Assembly: GCF_014219065.1 (NCBI RefSeq)
Contig: NZ_JACLGO010000004.1
Location: 1-64,000, forward strand
DNA: 64,000 nt
Source: Halopseudomonas xiamenensis
Lineage (GTDB): Bacteria; Pseudomonadota; Gammaproteobacteria; Pseudomonadales; Pseudomonadaceae
Direction of reading: 5' to 3'
The notes below the pieces were generated by a model. The model saw only the letters and a list, made by a program, of their open reading frames with translations, was not told where the DNA came from and did not search any database. Shown here in pieces: positions 40,388 to 48,430 of the stretch (positions are counted from its first letter, which is position 1; every line of letters starts with the position of its first letter). The position numbers and the translations under genes are program-made.

Positions 40388-40479
40388 GATATCCAGAAAA
40401 CTGAGCAGGGCACAGCGTGCCCCGTCCTCACCCTCACTCCGTCACCTTCCACTTGCACCCGTCATCCCCCTCTCTACTT

Positions 40480-40566
40480 CCGTCATCCTTCGCGAAGGCG
40501 AAGGATCCACCAGCCACTCCGAGCCAACCAACACCCTGGATCCTCAGCCTGCGCTGAGGATGACGG
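40480..40566. repeat. MITE-like inverted-repeat element, second copy
   Basis: An 87-bp relative of the element at 10590-10724. It starts with CCGTCATCCTTCGCGAAGGC, shares GAAGGATCCA and ACCCTGGATCCT, and ends with GGATGACGG, giving 9-bp terminal inverted repeats. The right arm carries CTCAGC..GCTGAG instead of the CGCGAA arm. A CCGTCATCCCC fragment at about 40459 may be a relic. It lies between flhA and the LLM oxidoreductase gene; 40314-40661 holds no gene. Confidence 0.8.
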
Positions 40567-40661
40567 AGTAGAGTGCCATTCGGATATCCGCCCAGGGCTA
40601 TGCTCTACCGCCCCACAGGGTTAGCATGGCCGACACATCCCGTTGTCCCGGAGCCAATATA

Positions 40662-41654
40662 ATGACTTCCGCCGTACCGCTCTCGATCCTCGATCTCTGC
40701 CCGGTCACCCTCGGTTCGACCCCGGCGCAGGCGCTGCGCAACAGCCTGGAGCTGGCCCGTTTCGCCGAGCAAGAGGGTTACCATCGCTTCTGGGTCGCCG
40801 AGCATCACAACATGACCGGCATCGCCAGTGCCGCCACCTCGGTGGTGATCGGCTACCTGGCCGCCGGCACCGAACGCATTCGCCTCGGCTCGGGCGGCAT
40901 CATGCTGCCGAACCACTCACCACTGCAGATCGCCGAACAGTTCGGCACGCTGGAGTCGCTCTATCCGGGCCGTATCGACCTGGGCCTGGGCCGCGCCCCG
41001 GGTACCGACATGGCCACCGCCCGCGCTCTGCGCCGCGGCCGCACCGATGGGGAAGACTTCCCGCAGATGCTGGAGGAACTGCGCTACTACTTCGCCGAGC
41101 CGGAACCCGGTCAGCGACTGGTGGCCGTACCCGGCGCCGGCCTCAACGTCCCGATCTGGCTGCTCGGCTCCAGCACCTTCAGCGCCCAGTTGTCCGCCAG
41201 CCTCGGCCTGCCCTTTGCCTTCGCCGGCCAGTTCTCGCCCGATTACATGATGGCCGCCATGCGCAACTACCGTGACAACTTCCAGCCCTCGGCAGAGCTG
41301 CAACAGCCACTGGCCATGCTCGGCATCAACGCCTTCGTCGCCGAGACCCGGGACGAGGCGCACTACCTTGCCAGCTCGCACCAGCAATCGTTCCTCAACA
41401 TGATCCGCGGCGAACGCGGGCAACTGCGCCCACCGGTGCCAGACATGGACGCGCTGTGGCAACCCCATGAGCGCCACCAGGTGCTCTCGACCCTGGCCGG
41501 CACCCTGATCGGCGACGAACAGAGCGTCGCCCAGCAGATGGCCGACCTGCTGCAGCGTAGCGGTGCCGACGAGCTGATCGTCAACAGTCCCATCTACGAC
41601 CAGGCCAAGCGCCGCGACAGCTATCGTCGGCTGATGCGGGCAGCACGCCTGTAA
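40662..41654 (+). CDS. LLM class (luciferase-like) flavin-dependent oxidoreductase
   Basis: A 330-aa TIM-barrel oxidoreductase that uses reduced FMN or F420-type flavin; substrate unknown. Family marks are [44 protein letters not shown] at the N-terminus, [43 protein letters not shown], and [11 protein letters not shown] near the end, as in the YhbW/MsnO8-like group. The start at 40662 follows CGGAG about 8 nt upstream; an in-frame Met at 40626 lacks a ribosome-binding site. It is followed 169 bp later by a P450 gene on the same strand, without an evident terminator between. Confidence 0.88.
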   Translation: MTSAVPLSILDLCPVTLGSTPAQALRNSLELARFAEQEGYHRFWVAEHHNMTGIASAATSVVIGYLAAGTERIRLGSGGIMLPNHSPLQIAEQFGTLESLYPGRIDLGLGRAPGTDMATARALRRGRTDGEDFPQMLEELRYYFAEPEPGQRLVAVPGAGLNVPIWLLGSSTFSAQLSASLGLPFAFAGQFSPDYMMAAMRNYRDNFQPSAELQQPLAMLGINAFVAETRDEAHYLASSHQQSFLNMIRGERGQLRPPVPDMDALWQPHERHQVLSTLAGTLIGDEQSVAQQMADLLQRSGADELIVNSPIYDQAKRRDSYRRLMRAARL

Positions 41655-41678
41655 AACCGCAACGGCTGCCTCACTGCT

Positions 41679-41711
41679 ATTGCGGGTTGCACCGGCAACG
41701 CGACCCGCAAT
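41679..41711. repeat. Inverted repeat between LLM oxidoreductase and P450 genes
   Basis: ATTGCGGGT (41679-41687) pairs with ACCCGCAAT (41703-41711); the inner GTTGC ACCG GCAAC can extend the hairpin. No T tract follows, so it is more likely a cruciform/operator or mRNA structure than a terminator. Confidence 0.4.
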
Positions 41712-41823
41712 ACCCGTCAACGGCCCGGCACCCGCCGGCGTCCGCATAAAAACCGAACTTTGCTCCCAGCCTCTTTTCCAAATTTCTGACGACCACCGAC
41801 CGCATCCTGCCGGGAGCCATGCT

Positions 41824-43080
41824 ATGCAGATCCCCCGCACCTCCGCCTTCGACAGCAGCAAGGCGTTCCTCGACAACGGCTATCGATTCATTTCCGAGCA
41901 CTGTCGGGAGTACCGCAGCGACATCTTTCAGACCCGCATCATGCTGCGACCGGTCTACTGCCTGACCGGCGAGGACGCCGCCCGCATGCTCTACGTCCCC
42001 GGTCGCTTCACCCGCCAGCGCGCCATGCCGCCGACCACCCTGTCGTTGCTGCAGGATCACGGCAGCGTGCTGACGCTGGATGACGAGGAACATGCCCGAC
42101 GCAAGGAGATGTTCATGGGTCTGATGGGGCCGGCCCGTCTGGCGCAGCTGATGACGCTGTTCGAGGAGCAATGGCAGCGTCAGATACCCCGCTGGCAGGG
42201 CCAGCCATCGGTGACTCTGCAGGATGAGGTCGAGCGGATTCTCTGCCACAGCGTATGCCGCTGGGTCGGTATCCACCTCGATGAACATGAACTCCAGCAG
42301 CGCACCGCCGAACTGACAGCCATGATCGAAGGGGCCGGCAGTATCGGCCCACGCAACTGGAAGGGCCAGTTGCTGCGCCAGCGCACCGAACGCTGGGCAC
42401 GCCAGCAGATCCGCGCAGCACGCAGCCAATCCAGCGGCGACCGGCCGCATACGCCACTGGAAGTCATCGCCCACCATACCGCGCTGCATGGCCATCATCC
42501 GGACTACAAGACCGCCGCCGTGGAGCTGCTGAACCTGCTGCGCCCGGTGGTCGCCGTGGCCCGCTATATCACCTTCTCGGCCCTGGCCCTGCACCAGCAT
42601 CCGCAATACCGGGAACGCCTGGGCAATGGCGAGCCGGGCCTGGCCGAGCTATTCGTCCAGGAAGTCCGCCGCTTCTATCCATTCTTTCCGGTGGTCGGCG
42701 GCCTCGTGCGCCAGCCATTCACCTGGCGCGACCATCATTTCCGCTCCGGCGACTGGATGCTGCTGGACCTGCATGGCACCAACCATGACCCACGAACCTG
42801 GCCACAACCGGACAGCTTCTGCCCCGAGCAGTTCGCCAACTGGGACAAGAGCCCCTTCAACTTCATCCCCCAGGGTGGCGGCGAGTATTCCCACGGCCAT
42901 CGCTGCGCGGGCGAATGGCTGACCATCGAACTGCTGAAATCCGCCCTGCACCTGCTGACCACCCGCATGACCTACCAGGTACCGGCGCAGAATCTGGAGA
43001 TTTCCCTGTCACGCATGCCAGCGACCATCCACAGCCGCTTCATCATCGAGCAGGTACGTCCCACCGGCCCGGCACAATAG
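41824..43080 (+). CDS. Cytochrome P450, CYP152 fatty-acid peroxygenase family
   Basis: H2O2-dependent fatty-acid P450 of 418 aa. It aligns by eye along its length with Bacillus P450 BSbeta and OleT: FISEHCREYRSDIFQTRIM, GRFTRQRAMP, SIGPRNWKGQLLRQRTERW, then Arg240-Pro241 (LLNLLRPVVAVARYITFSALALH, the Arg that binds the substrate carboxylate), FVQEVRRFYPFFPVVGG, LDLHGTNHDPR, and the family heme loop FIPQGGGEYSHGHRCAGEW with ligand Cys361. The residue aligned with BSbeta Gln85/OleT His85 is Leu83 by my hand alignment, which is unusual. The start at 41824 matches family length; the open frame begins at 41680. The product (2-/3-hydroxy acid or terminal alkene) cannot be predicted. Confidence 0.92.
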   Translation: MQIPRTSAFDSSKAFLDNGYRFISEHCREYRSDIFQTRIMLRPVYCLTGEDAARMLYVPGRFTRQRAMPPTTLSLLQDHGSVLTLDDEEHARRKEMFMGLMGPARLAQLMTLFEEQWQRQIPRWQGQPSVTLQDEVERILCHSVCRWVGIHLDEHELQQRTAELTAMIEGAGSIGPRNWKGQLLRQRTERWARQQIRAARSQSSGDRPHTPLEVIAHHTALHGHHPDYKTAAVELLNLLRPVVAVARYITFSALALHQHPQYRERLGNGEPGLAELFVQEVRRFYPFFPVVGGLVRQPFTWRDHHFRSGDWMLLDLHGTNHDPRTWPQPDSFCPEQFANWDKSPFNFIPQGGGEYSHGHRCAGEWLTIELLKSALHLLTTRMTYQVPAQNLEISLSRMPATIHSRFIIEQVRPTGPAQ

Positions 43081-43121
43081 ATTGCCGAACCCGGACAAAC
43101 CTGCGTAAAATGCGTCGCGCT

Positions 43122-43195
43122 GCGGGTGTAGCTCAATGGTAGAGCAGAAGCTTCCCAAGCTTACGACGAGGGTTCGATTCCCTTCACCCGCTCCA
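43122..43195 (+). tRNA. tRNA-Gly(CCC)
   Basis: A 74-nt tRNA with acceptor stem GCGGGTG/CACCCGC, D-arm GCTC..GAGC, anticodon loop TTCCCAA (anticodon CCC), T-arm AGGGTTCGATTCCCT and an encoded 3' CCA. The sequence is of the Pseudomonas/E. coli GlyU type. No integrase or duplicated 3' end marks it as an attachment site here. Confidence 0.95.
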
Positions 43196-43243
43196 CTTCC
43201 TCTTTTTTCAGAAACCTACGGTCAGGCAACACCCCGAACAGAG

Positions 43244-44797
43244 CTATGCGGGTGACTGGCTGGTCAGCGCCCTCAACACCTTCACCAACGTCTTCACGGC
43301 GGCCTCCATCTCATGTGGCGCATGGGCGGCAAATCCCATGAGAAAACCCGCCTGGTGCCGGCTGGACGCATGCAGCGCCGTCAACCCCAACAGGTCTATG
43401 CCAGCCTGGCGTGCCGAGGCCACAGCTTCGCGCTCAGGAATATCGCGGGTGAATACGCAGGGCATCTGCATGCCCCCTGCCGGTACCCGTGGTTCCAGGT
43501 AATCGGCCAGATACTCGTGTACCAGTTGGGCCAGCACGTCGCGCCGTTTGGCGTAGAGGGCCCGCATCGTCCGGATATGCGCACCATGGTGTCCGCCCTC
43601 CATGAAACGCGCCAGGGTGAGTTGCGGAATCGGCGCGCTGTGCCCATCCAGCAGGGTGCGCGCCACGGTCATGGGAGTGACCAGGGACGATGGCAGCACC
43701 ATGTAGCCGATGCGCAGGCCGGGGAACAGCGATTTGGTGAAGGTACCGATATAGATCGTCCGCTCATGCGGATCGAGCCCTTGCACGCAGGCGGTCGGCT
43801 TGCCCTCGTAGTGGAACTCGCTGTCGTAGTCGTCCTCGATGATCCAGCTTTCGTGCTGCCTGGCCCATTCGATGACAGCCAGCCGCCTGTCCAGTGCCAG
43901 TGTCGCCCCGCTCGGGAACTGGTGTGAGGGTGTCAGGAATACCGCTTTGGGCGCCTCCCTCGTGGCGGCTGACACCTGGGCCAGATGTTCCACCCGCAAG
44001 CCGTCGGCATCCACAGGGATGGGTACGCATTCCAATCCGGCGGCATCGAATGCCTTGCGTGCCCCGTGGTATGCGGGGTCTTCGATGAATATCCGCTCGC
44101 CGGCATCGAGCAGCACGCTCGCGCACAGGCTCAGTGCCTGCTGGGAACTGGTCAGCACCAGCACCCGATCCGGCGTAGCCCGCGCGCCACGCTCAAGATT
44201 GACATAGTCGGCGATGGCGCGGCGCAATGGTTCCATACCCTGGGGTGGGCTGTGCAGCAGTATCCGGGTGCCATACTCCTTCAATACCTGCCGTTCGAGA
44301 CGTTCCCAGGTCTGCAATGGAAAGCTGCGTGTTTCCGGCACGCCAGGTGCAAACGGACGTGGGGTCAGGAAGTCGCGCAGGCCACCACTGCTGAATATCG
44401 CACTGCCGCGCTGGCTGAGACGCGGCGAGGCCTTGCCGCCCGCGGCATGATGCGGCTTACCCCGTCCTGGCAATTGCTGCGCTCGCTCCGACACGAAACT
44501 GCCACTACCGACGCGTCGCTCGATGAAACCTTCGGCATGCAACTGGCTGTAGGCCGACTCGACCGTATCCCGGGAGACCTCCAGCGACTTGGCCAGGGCA
44601 CGTGACGCAGGCAATGGCCTGCCCACATCGAGCGCGCCGTCGAGGATCAGTTGCCGAATGGCCCGCTGGATGCGCGCATGCAGCGGCAAAGCCCCCTGCG
44701 CCGGATCGTTGATCCAGGCCTTGACCGACTCAAGCTGGGCGTTTCTGAACAATTGGTCTGTATCTTCATGAAAAAGTGGATGGCGACACCAGTCCAT
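43244..44797 (-). CDS. MocR/PdxR-type regulator (GntR HTH + aminotransferase-like domain)
   Basis: PLP-binding transcription regulator of 517 aa. The N-terminal GntR winged helix-turn-helix (about residues 38-108: PLPASRALAKSLEVSRDTVESAYSQLHAEGFI) is joined to a fold-type I aminotransferase-like domain, with the PLP lysine in GTFTKSLFPGLRIGYM and EDDYDSEFHYEG. It is divergent from yggS, a PLP-carrier gene, across only 57 bp. It may therefore sense PLP or a PLP adduct and control yggS and the downstream aminotransferase genes. Whether it equals PdxR is not established. Confidence 0.9.
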   Translation of the reverse strand: MDWCRHPLFHEDTDQLFRNAQLESVKAWINDPAQGALPLHARIQRAIRQLILDGALDVGRPLPASRALAKSLEVSRDTVESAYSQLHAEGFIERRVGSGSFVSERAQQLPGRGKPHHAAGGKASPRLSQRGSAIFSSGGLRDFLTPRPFAPGVPETRSFPLQTWERLERQVLKEYGTRILLHSPPQGMEPLRRAIADYVNLERGARATPDRVLVLTSSQQALSLCASVLLDAGERIFIEDPAYHGARKAFDAAGLECVPIPVDADGLRVEHLAQVSAATREAPKAVFLTPSHQFPSGATLALDRRLAVIEWARQHESWIIEDDYDSEFHYEGKPTACVQGLDPHERTIYIGTFTKSLFPGLRIGYMVLPSSLVTPMTVARTLLDGHSAPIPQLTLARFMEGGHHGAHIRTMRALYAKRRDVLAQLVHEYLADYLEPRVPAGGMQMPCVFTRDIPEREAVASARQAGIDLLGLTALHASSRHQAGFLMGFAAHAPHEMEAAVKTLVKVLRALTSQSPA

Positions 44798-44854
44798 TTT
44801 AGGGCTATAAACAGCCTTTGCAACCTATCTATTGATTTGCAGGCGAGCAAGCTG

Positions 44855-45655
44855 ATGATCGAGTCTTCCGACACCCAAACCCATCATGACCGGCACGGCC
44901 GTTATCCCCAGGCCACCACGGTCGAGGATTTCCGCCATAACCTGGCCGCGGTGCAGGCGCGCATCGATCGGGCCTGCCAGCGTGCCGGCCGTGATCCGGC
45001 CAGTGTGCGCCTGCTGCCGGTCAGCAAGACCAAGCCCGAAGCCAGTTTGCGGCTGGCCTACGCGGCAGGTTGCCGGATGCTGGGCGAGAACAAGGTGCAG
45101 GAAGCCCATCAGAAATGGCAGGTGATGCAGGACCTGACCGACCTGCAATGGTCGGTCATCGGCCATCTGCAGACCAACAAGGCCAAGCTGGTGGCGCGCT
45201 TCGCCAGCGAATTCCAGGCGCTGGACAGTCTGCGAGTCGCCGAAGCTCTCGATCGCCGCCTGCAGATCGAGGGGCGCTCGCTGGATGTGTTCGTACAGGT
45301 CAACACCTCCGACGAGGCCAGCAAGTACGGCCTGTCCCCTGAGGACGTACCGGCCTTCCTACAGGCATTGCCTGCATTCTCGGCACTGCGCGTACGCGGA
45401 CTGATGACACTGGCGCTGTTCTCCAGCGAGGCCGAGCGGGTGCGCCGCTGCTTCGTGCTGCTGCGCAATCTGCGTGATCGGTTGCGACAGGGCGCGCCTG
45501 TCGGCATCGGGCTGGATGAGCTGTCGATGGGCATGTCCGGTGACTTCGAGATCGCCATCGAGGAAGGAGCCACGGTGGTGCGTGTTGGCCAGGCGATATT
45601 CGGTGCACGCGCCACGCCGGACAGCCATTACTGGCCGACTGCACCAGAGCAGTGA
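44855..45655 (+). CDS. yggS: YggS/PLPBP family pyridoxal phosphate homeostasis protein
   Basis: PLP-binding TIM-barrel protein of 266 aa that keeps free PLP in balance and has no known enzymatic reaction. The PLP lysine is Lys58 in LLPVSKTKPEA; GENKVQEAHQKW, WSVIGHLQTNKAK, VNTSDEASKYGL, LRVRGLMTLA and ELSMGMSGDFEIAIEEGATVVRVGQAIFGAR are family signatures. The start at 44855 is a guess: it gives an N-terminal extension of about 20 aa before the conserved part; a CTG-rich region precedes it and the ribosome-binding site is weak. It faces the MocR gene divergently; an 81-aa gene follows after 34 bp. Confidence 0.93.
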   Translation: MIESSDTQTHHDRHGRYPQATTVEDFRHNLAAVQARIDRACQRAGRDPASVRLLPVSKTKPEASLRLAYAAGCRMLGENKVQEAHQKWQVMQDLTDLQWSVIGHLQTNKAKLVARFASEFQALDSLRVAEALDRRLQIEGRSLDVFVQVNTSDEASKYGLSPEDVPAFLQALPAFSALRVRGLMTLALFSSEAERVRRCFVLLRNLRDRLRQGAPVGIGLDELSMGMSGDFEIAIEEGATVVRVGQAIFGARATPDSHYWPTAPEQ

Positions 45656-45689
45656 AGCCCTTACTCATCCTTGCCTACAGAGTGACACC

Positions 45690-45935
45690 ATGCATACCCA
45701 TCGACTCATAATCCATCGCCATGACCGGCTGCTGGGCCATTTCGACTCCTCCCTCCCCTGGTCGCTGGAAGCCGTAGCCGAGCTTGCCCTTCGCCTGCCG
45801 GAAACGGAGGGCTACCGCCTTGAGCTGTTTGTTGCCAGAAGCGAGCAGCGCGTGCTGGAAAGCAGCCCTGACGGCGTGCGCGTGCTCTACAGCAACCCGA
45901 TCTTCACACCTGCCAACCTGCCGAAAGAATGCTGA
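45690..45935 (+). CDS. Hypothetical protein, 81 aa, between yggS and aminotransferase
   Basis: I do not recognise this protein. It begins MHTHRLIIHRHDRLLGHFDS and ends SNPIFTPANLPKEC. The predicted content is mixed beta/alpha, soluble, without signal peptide, with an N-terminal His/Arg-rich strand. Support for coding comes from placement: it starts 34 bp after yggS and its stop overlaps the start of the next gene by 7 nt, as in a coupled operon. It may be an accessory protein of the yggS/aminotransferase pathway. Confidence 0.65.
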   Translation: MHTHRLIIHRHDRLLGHFDSSLPWSLEAVAELALRLPETEGYRLELFVARSEQRVLESSPDGVRVLYSNPIFTPANLPKEC

Positions 45936-47110
45936 ACATGCCCGCTACCTCTTCCTTTCTGATGCCCGTCTACACCCGTCAGCCGCTATCCTTCGTGCGC
46001 GGCCTTGGCGCCATCCTGTGGGACGAGGATGGGATCGAGTATCTCGATGCCATCGCCGGGGTCGCGGTCACCAATATCGGCCATGCCCACCCCGAGGTAG
46101 CTCGCGCCCTTGCCGAGCAAGCCGACCTGTTGCTGCACACATCCAACATGTTCGGCATTCCCTGGCAGGAGCGACTGAGCGAACAGCTCTGTGCACTCTC
46201 CGGTATGCAGCGGGGCTTTTTCTGCAATTCCGGCGCGGAAGCCAACGAGACCGCACTCAAGCTGGCCCGCCTGCACGCTAACAGCCTGGGCATATCCCAG
46301 CCCCAGGTGCTGGTGATGGAAAACAGCTTCCATGGGCGCACTTTCGCTACCCTGGCAGCCACTGGCAACCCTGCTGTGCACCGGGGCTTCGAGCCACTGA
46401 TGCCCGGCTTCGTACGCCTGCCCTACGATGATATCGGGGCCCTGCAGCAGGCTGCCGCAGCCACGCCGAATATCGTCGCCGTGCTGGTCGAGCCGGTGCA
46501 GGGTGAAGGTGGTGTGCGTCCCGCTTCCCCAGCCTACCTGCAGGCCCTGCGCCGGCTGTGCGATGAGCACAACTGGCTGTTCATGGTCGACGAGGTGCAG
46601 ACCGGTATGGGCCGCACCGGTGCCTGGTTCGGCTATCAGCACAGCGCTGTGCTGCCGGACGTCATCACCCTGGCCAAGGGGCTGGGCAATGGCTTCCCCA
46701 TCGGCGCCTGCCTGGCTCGGGGCAAGGCCGCCACCCTGCTGGCCCCTGGCAGCCATGGCTCTACCTTCGGTGGCAGTCCATTGGCCTGCCGGGTCGGCTG
46801 CGCGGTCATCGAGGTAATGCAGCGTGAGCAGTTGCCCGGGCGTGCCGCTCGCCTGGGCGAGCGCCTGCTGCAGGGGCTGCGCGCCGGACTGCATGGCGCC
46901 CCCGGTATCGTCGGTATCCGCGGGCAGGGCCTGATGGTCGGCATCGAACTGGATCGAGCATGCGAGGAACTGGTGTACCGGGCGCTGGCGCAGGAGCGCC
47001 TGCTGATCAGCGTCACCCGGGGCAGAACCATCCGCCTGCTGCCGCCGCTGATCTGCAGCGACGCTCAGATCGATGACATCGTCCGGCGCCTCACCCGCTT
47101 GCTGAACTGA
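45929..47110 (+). CDS. Class III aminotransferase (acetylornithine aminotransferase-like)
   Basis: PLP enzyme of 393 aa in the ArgD/AstC subgroup, transferring an amino group between N-acetylornithine or a similar omega-amine and 2-oxoglutarate. PLP contacts include NSGAEANETALKLAR, ENSFHGRTFATL, the VDEVQTGMGRTG aspartate (Asp221) and Lys250 in LAKGLGNGFPIGACL. STFGGSPLACR is also typical. The start at 45929 overlaps the 81-aa gene; Met4 (45938) is an alternative with better spacing to a purine-rich site. Its position in a yggS operon opposite a MocR regulator suggests PLP-linked amino-acid metabolism. The exact substrate is uncertain. Confidence 0.88.
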   Translation: MLNMPATSSFLMPVYTRQPLSFVRGLGAILWDEDGIEYLDAIAGVAVTNIGHAHPEVARALAEQADLLLHTSNMFGIPWQERLSEQLCALSGMQRGFFCNSGAEANETALKLARLHANSLGISQPQVLVMENSFHGRTFATLAATGNPAVHRGFEPLMPGFVRLPYDDIGALQQAAAATPNIVAVLVEPVQGEGGVRPASPAYLQALRRLCDEHNWLFMVDEVQTGMGRTGAWFGYQHSAVLPDVITLAKGLGNGFPIGACLARGKAATLLAPGSHGSTFGGSPLACRVGCAVIEVMQREQLPGRAARLGERLLQGLRAGLHGAPGIVGIRGQGLMVGIELDRACEELVYRALAQERLLISVTRGRTIRLLPPLICSDAQIDDIVRRLTRLLN

Positions 47111-47212
47111 ACGCCGCCGGCAACCTGTGGAGTTGAAGGGGCAGAGGGAGTACCATCCAGCACCTTGCGCAATACCCGCTCTGCCCACTCCGCACTCCTG
47201 AAGGCCCAAGCG

Positions 47213-48430
47213 ATGACAGTAACAACCCGACCCGGTGGTCCGTTCAGCGGCCGCCCTCTCATTGCCACTCTCGCCATTGCCGCCTTGTTGCTGGCCGCCG
47301 CCAACCTGCGTGGCGGGTTGGTGGTGGTCGGCCCACTGGTGATGGAAATCCGCGACACCCTGGCCATCAACGCCAGCGCCTTCAGCCTGCTGACTACCCT
47401 GCCGCTGCTGTGCTTTGGCGTGGTGTCCATAGCCGTGCCCTGGCTGTCCCGGCGCTGGGCTCCCCAACAGCTGGCCATTGCCGGCCTGCTGCTGATCAGC
47501 CTCGGGGTCACCCTGCGCCTGCTGGAACAGTACCCCTTGGTGATTCTGGGTACGCTGCTGCTGGGCTCGGCGATCGCCGTGCTCAACGTGCTGATTCCCG
47601 GCCTGGTCAAATCCTTTTTCCCGCGCCAGGTCGGGCTGATGACTGGCCTGTATTCGGTAACCCTGAGTCTGGGAGCCGGCCTGGGAGTGTATCTGGCGGT
47701 ACCGCTGATGGAGCAGTTCGGCAGTTGGCGCTATCCGGTCGCCTTGTGGGCAGTGCTGCCGCTGTTCTGCCTGCTGTTCTGGCTGCCCATGCTCCGGGTC
47801 AAGAGTGTGGAAAGGCTCGGCCAGCTGACACGGATCAGCCTCTGGCGCGACAAGGTAGCCTGGGCCATCACCCTGTTCATGGGACTGCAATCCTTCTATT
47901 TCTATTCCATGGCCACCTGGCTGCCCAAGATCCTGCTGGAAAGCGGTCTTGATGCCCATCAGGCTGGCACCGCTACCGCGCTCATCAATCTGGTGAGCAT
48001 CCCTTTCAACCTGTTCGTACCCATGCTCGCGGCGAGGATGCGTAACCAGCGCCTGCTGGTGCTGGGCACCTTCGCCTCCTCCTTCGTCGGCATTGCCGGG
48101 CTGTGGTTGCATCCTTCAGCGGCGCTATTGTGGGCCTCGTTGATCGGGGTGGGCTGTGGCTGCGCGCTCAGCCTGGCACTGTCGTTCTTCGTGTTGCGGG
48201 CCGCCAACCCGGTCCAGGCCACCGCGCTGTCGGCCATGGCTCAGAGCATCGGTTACCTGCTCGCGGCACTGGGGCCCTTCTCCCTCGGCCTGCTGCGCGA
48301 TATCAGTGGTCACTGGCAATGGGCACTGGCCAGCATGCTGGTGTTGCAATTGTTCCAGCTCGGTTTTGGCTTATATGCGGCCCGGCCGGTCAATGTCGTG
48401 CCCGACCAGCAGCGCCTTACCGATCCATGA
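47213..48430 (+). CDS. CynX/NimT-type MFS transporter
   Basis: Inner-membrane MFS permease of 405 aa with 12 predicted helices. AAANLRGGLVVVGPLVMEIRDTLAINASAFSLLTTLPLLCFG matches the CynX/NimT (cyanate/nitroimidazole-type) branch, and GSAIAVLNVLIPGLVKSFFPRQVGLMTGLYS is the central motif. The start at 47213 follows AAGG about 9 nt upstream; an upstream in-frame TTG at 47165 is unlikely. It is 102 bp after the aminotransferase. Its 3' end overlaps the convergent DUF815 ATPase gene by 60 nt. Confidence 0.88.
   Translation: MTVTTRPGGPFSGRPLIATLAIAALLLAAANLRGGLVVVGPLVMEIRDTLAINASAFSLLTTLPLLCFGVVSIAVPWLSRRWAPQQLAIAGLLLISLGVTLRLLEQYPLVILGTLLLGSAIAVLNVLIPGLVKSFFPRQVGLMTGLYSVTLSLGAGLGVYLAVPLMEQFGSWRYPVALWAVLPLFCLLFWLPMLRVKSVERLGQLTRISLWRDKVAWAITLFMGLQSFYFYSMATWLPKILLESGLDAHQAGTATALINLVSIPFNLFVPMLAARMRNQRLLVLGTFASSFVGIAGLWLHPSAALLWASLIGVGCGCALSLALSFFVLRAANPVQATALSAMAQSIGYLLAALGPFSLGLLRDISGHWQWALASMLVLQLFQLGFGLYAARPVNVVPDQQRLTDP

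Noticed and set aside
43122-43195. tRNA-Gly as an integration site of a genomic island
   Set aside because: No integrase, no duplicated tRNA 3' end and no base-composition break was visible on either side; neighbours look like ordinary chromosomal genes.
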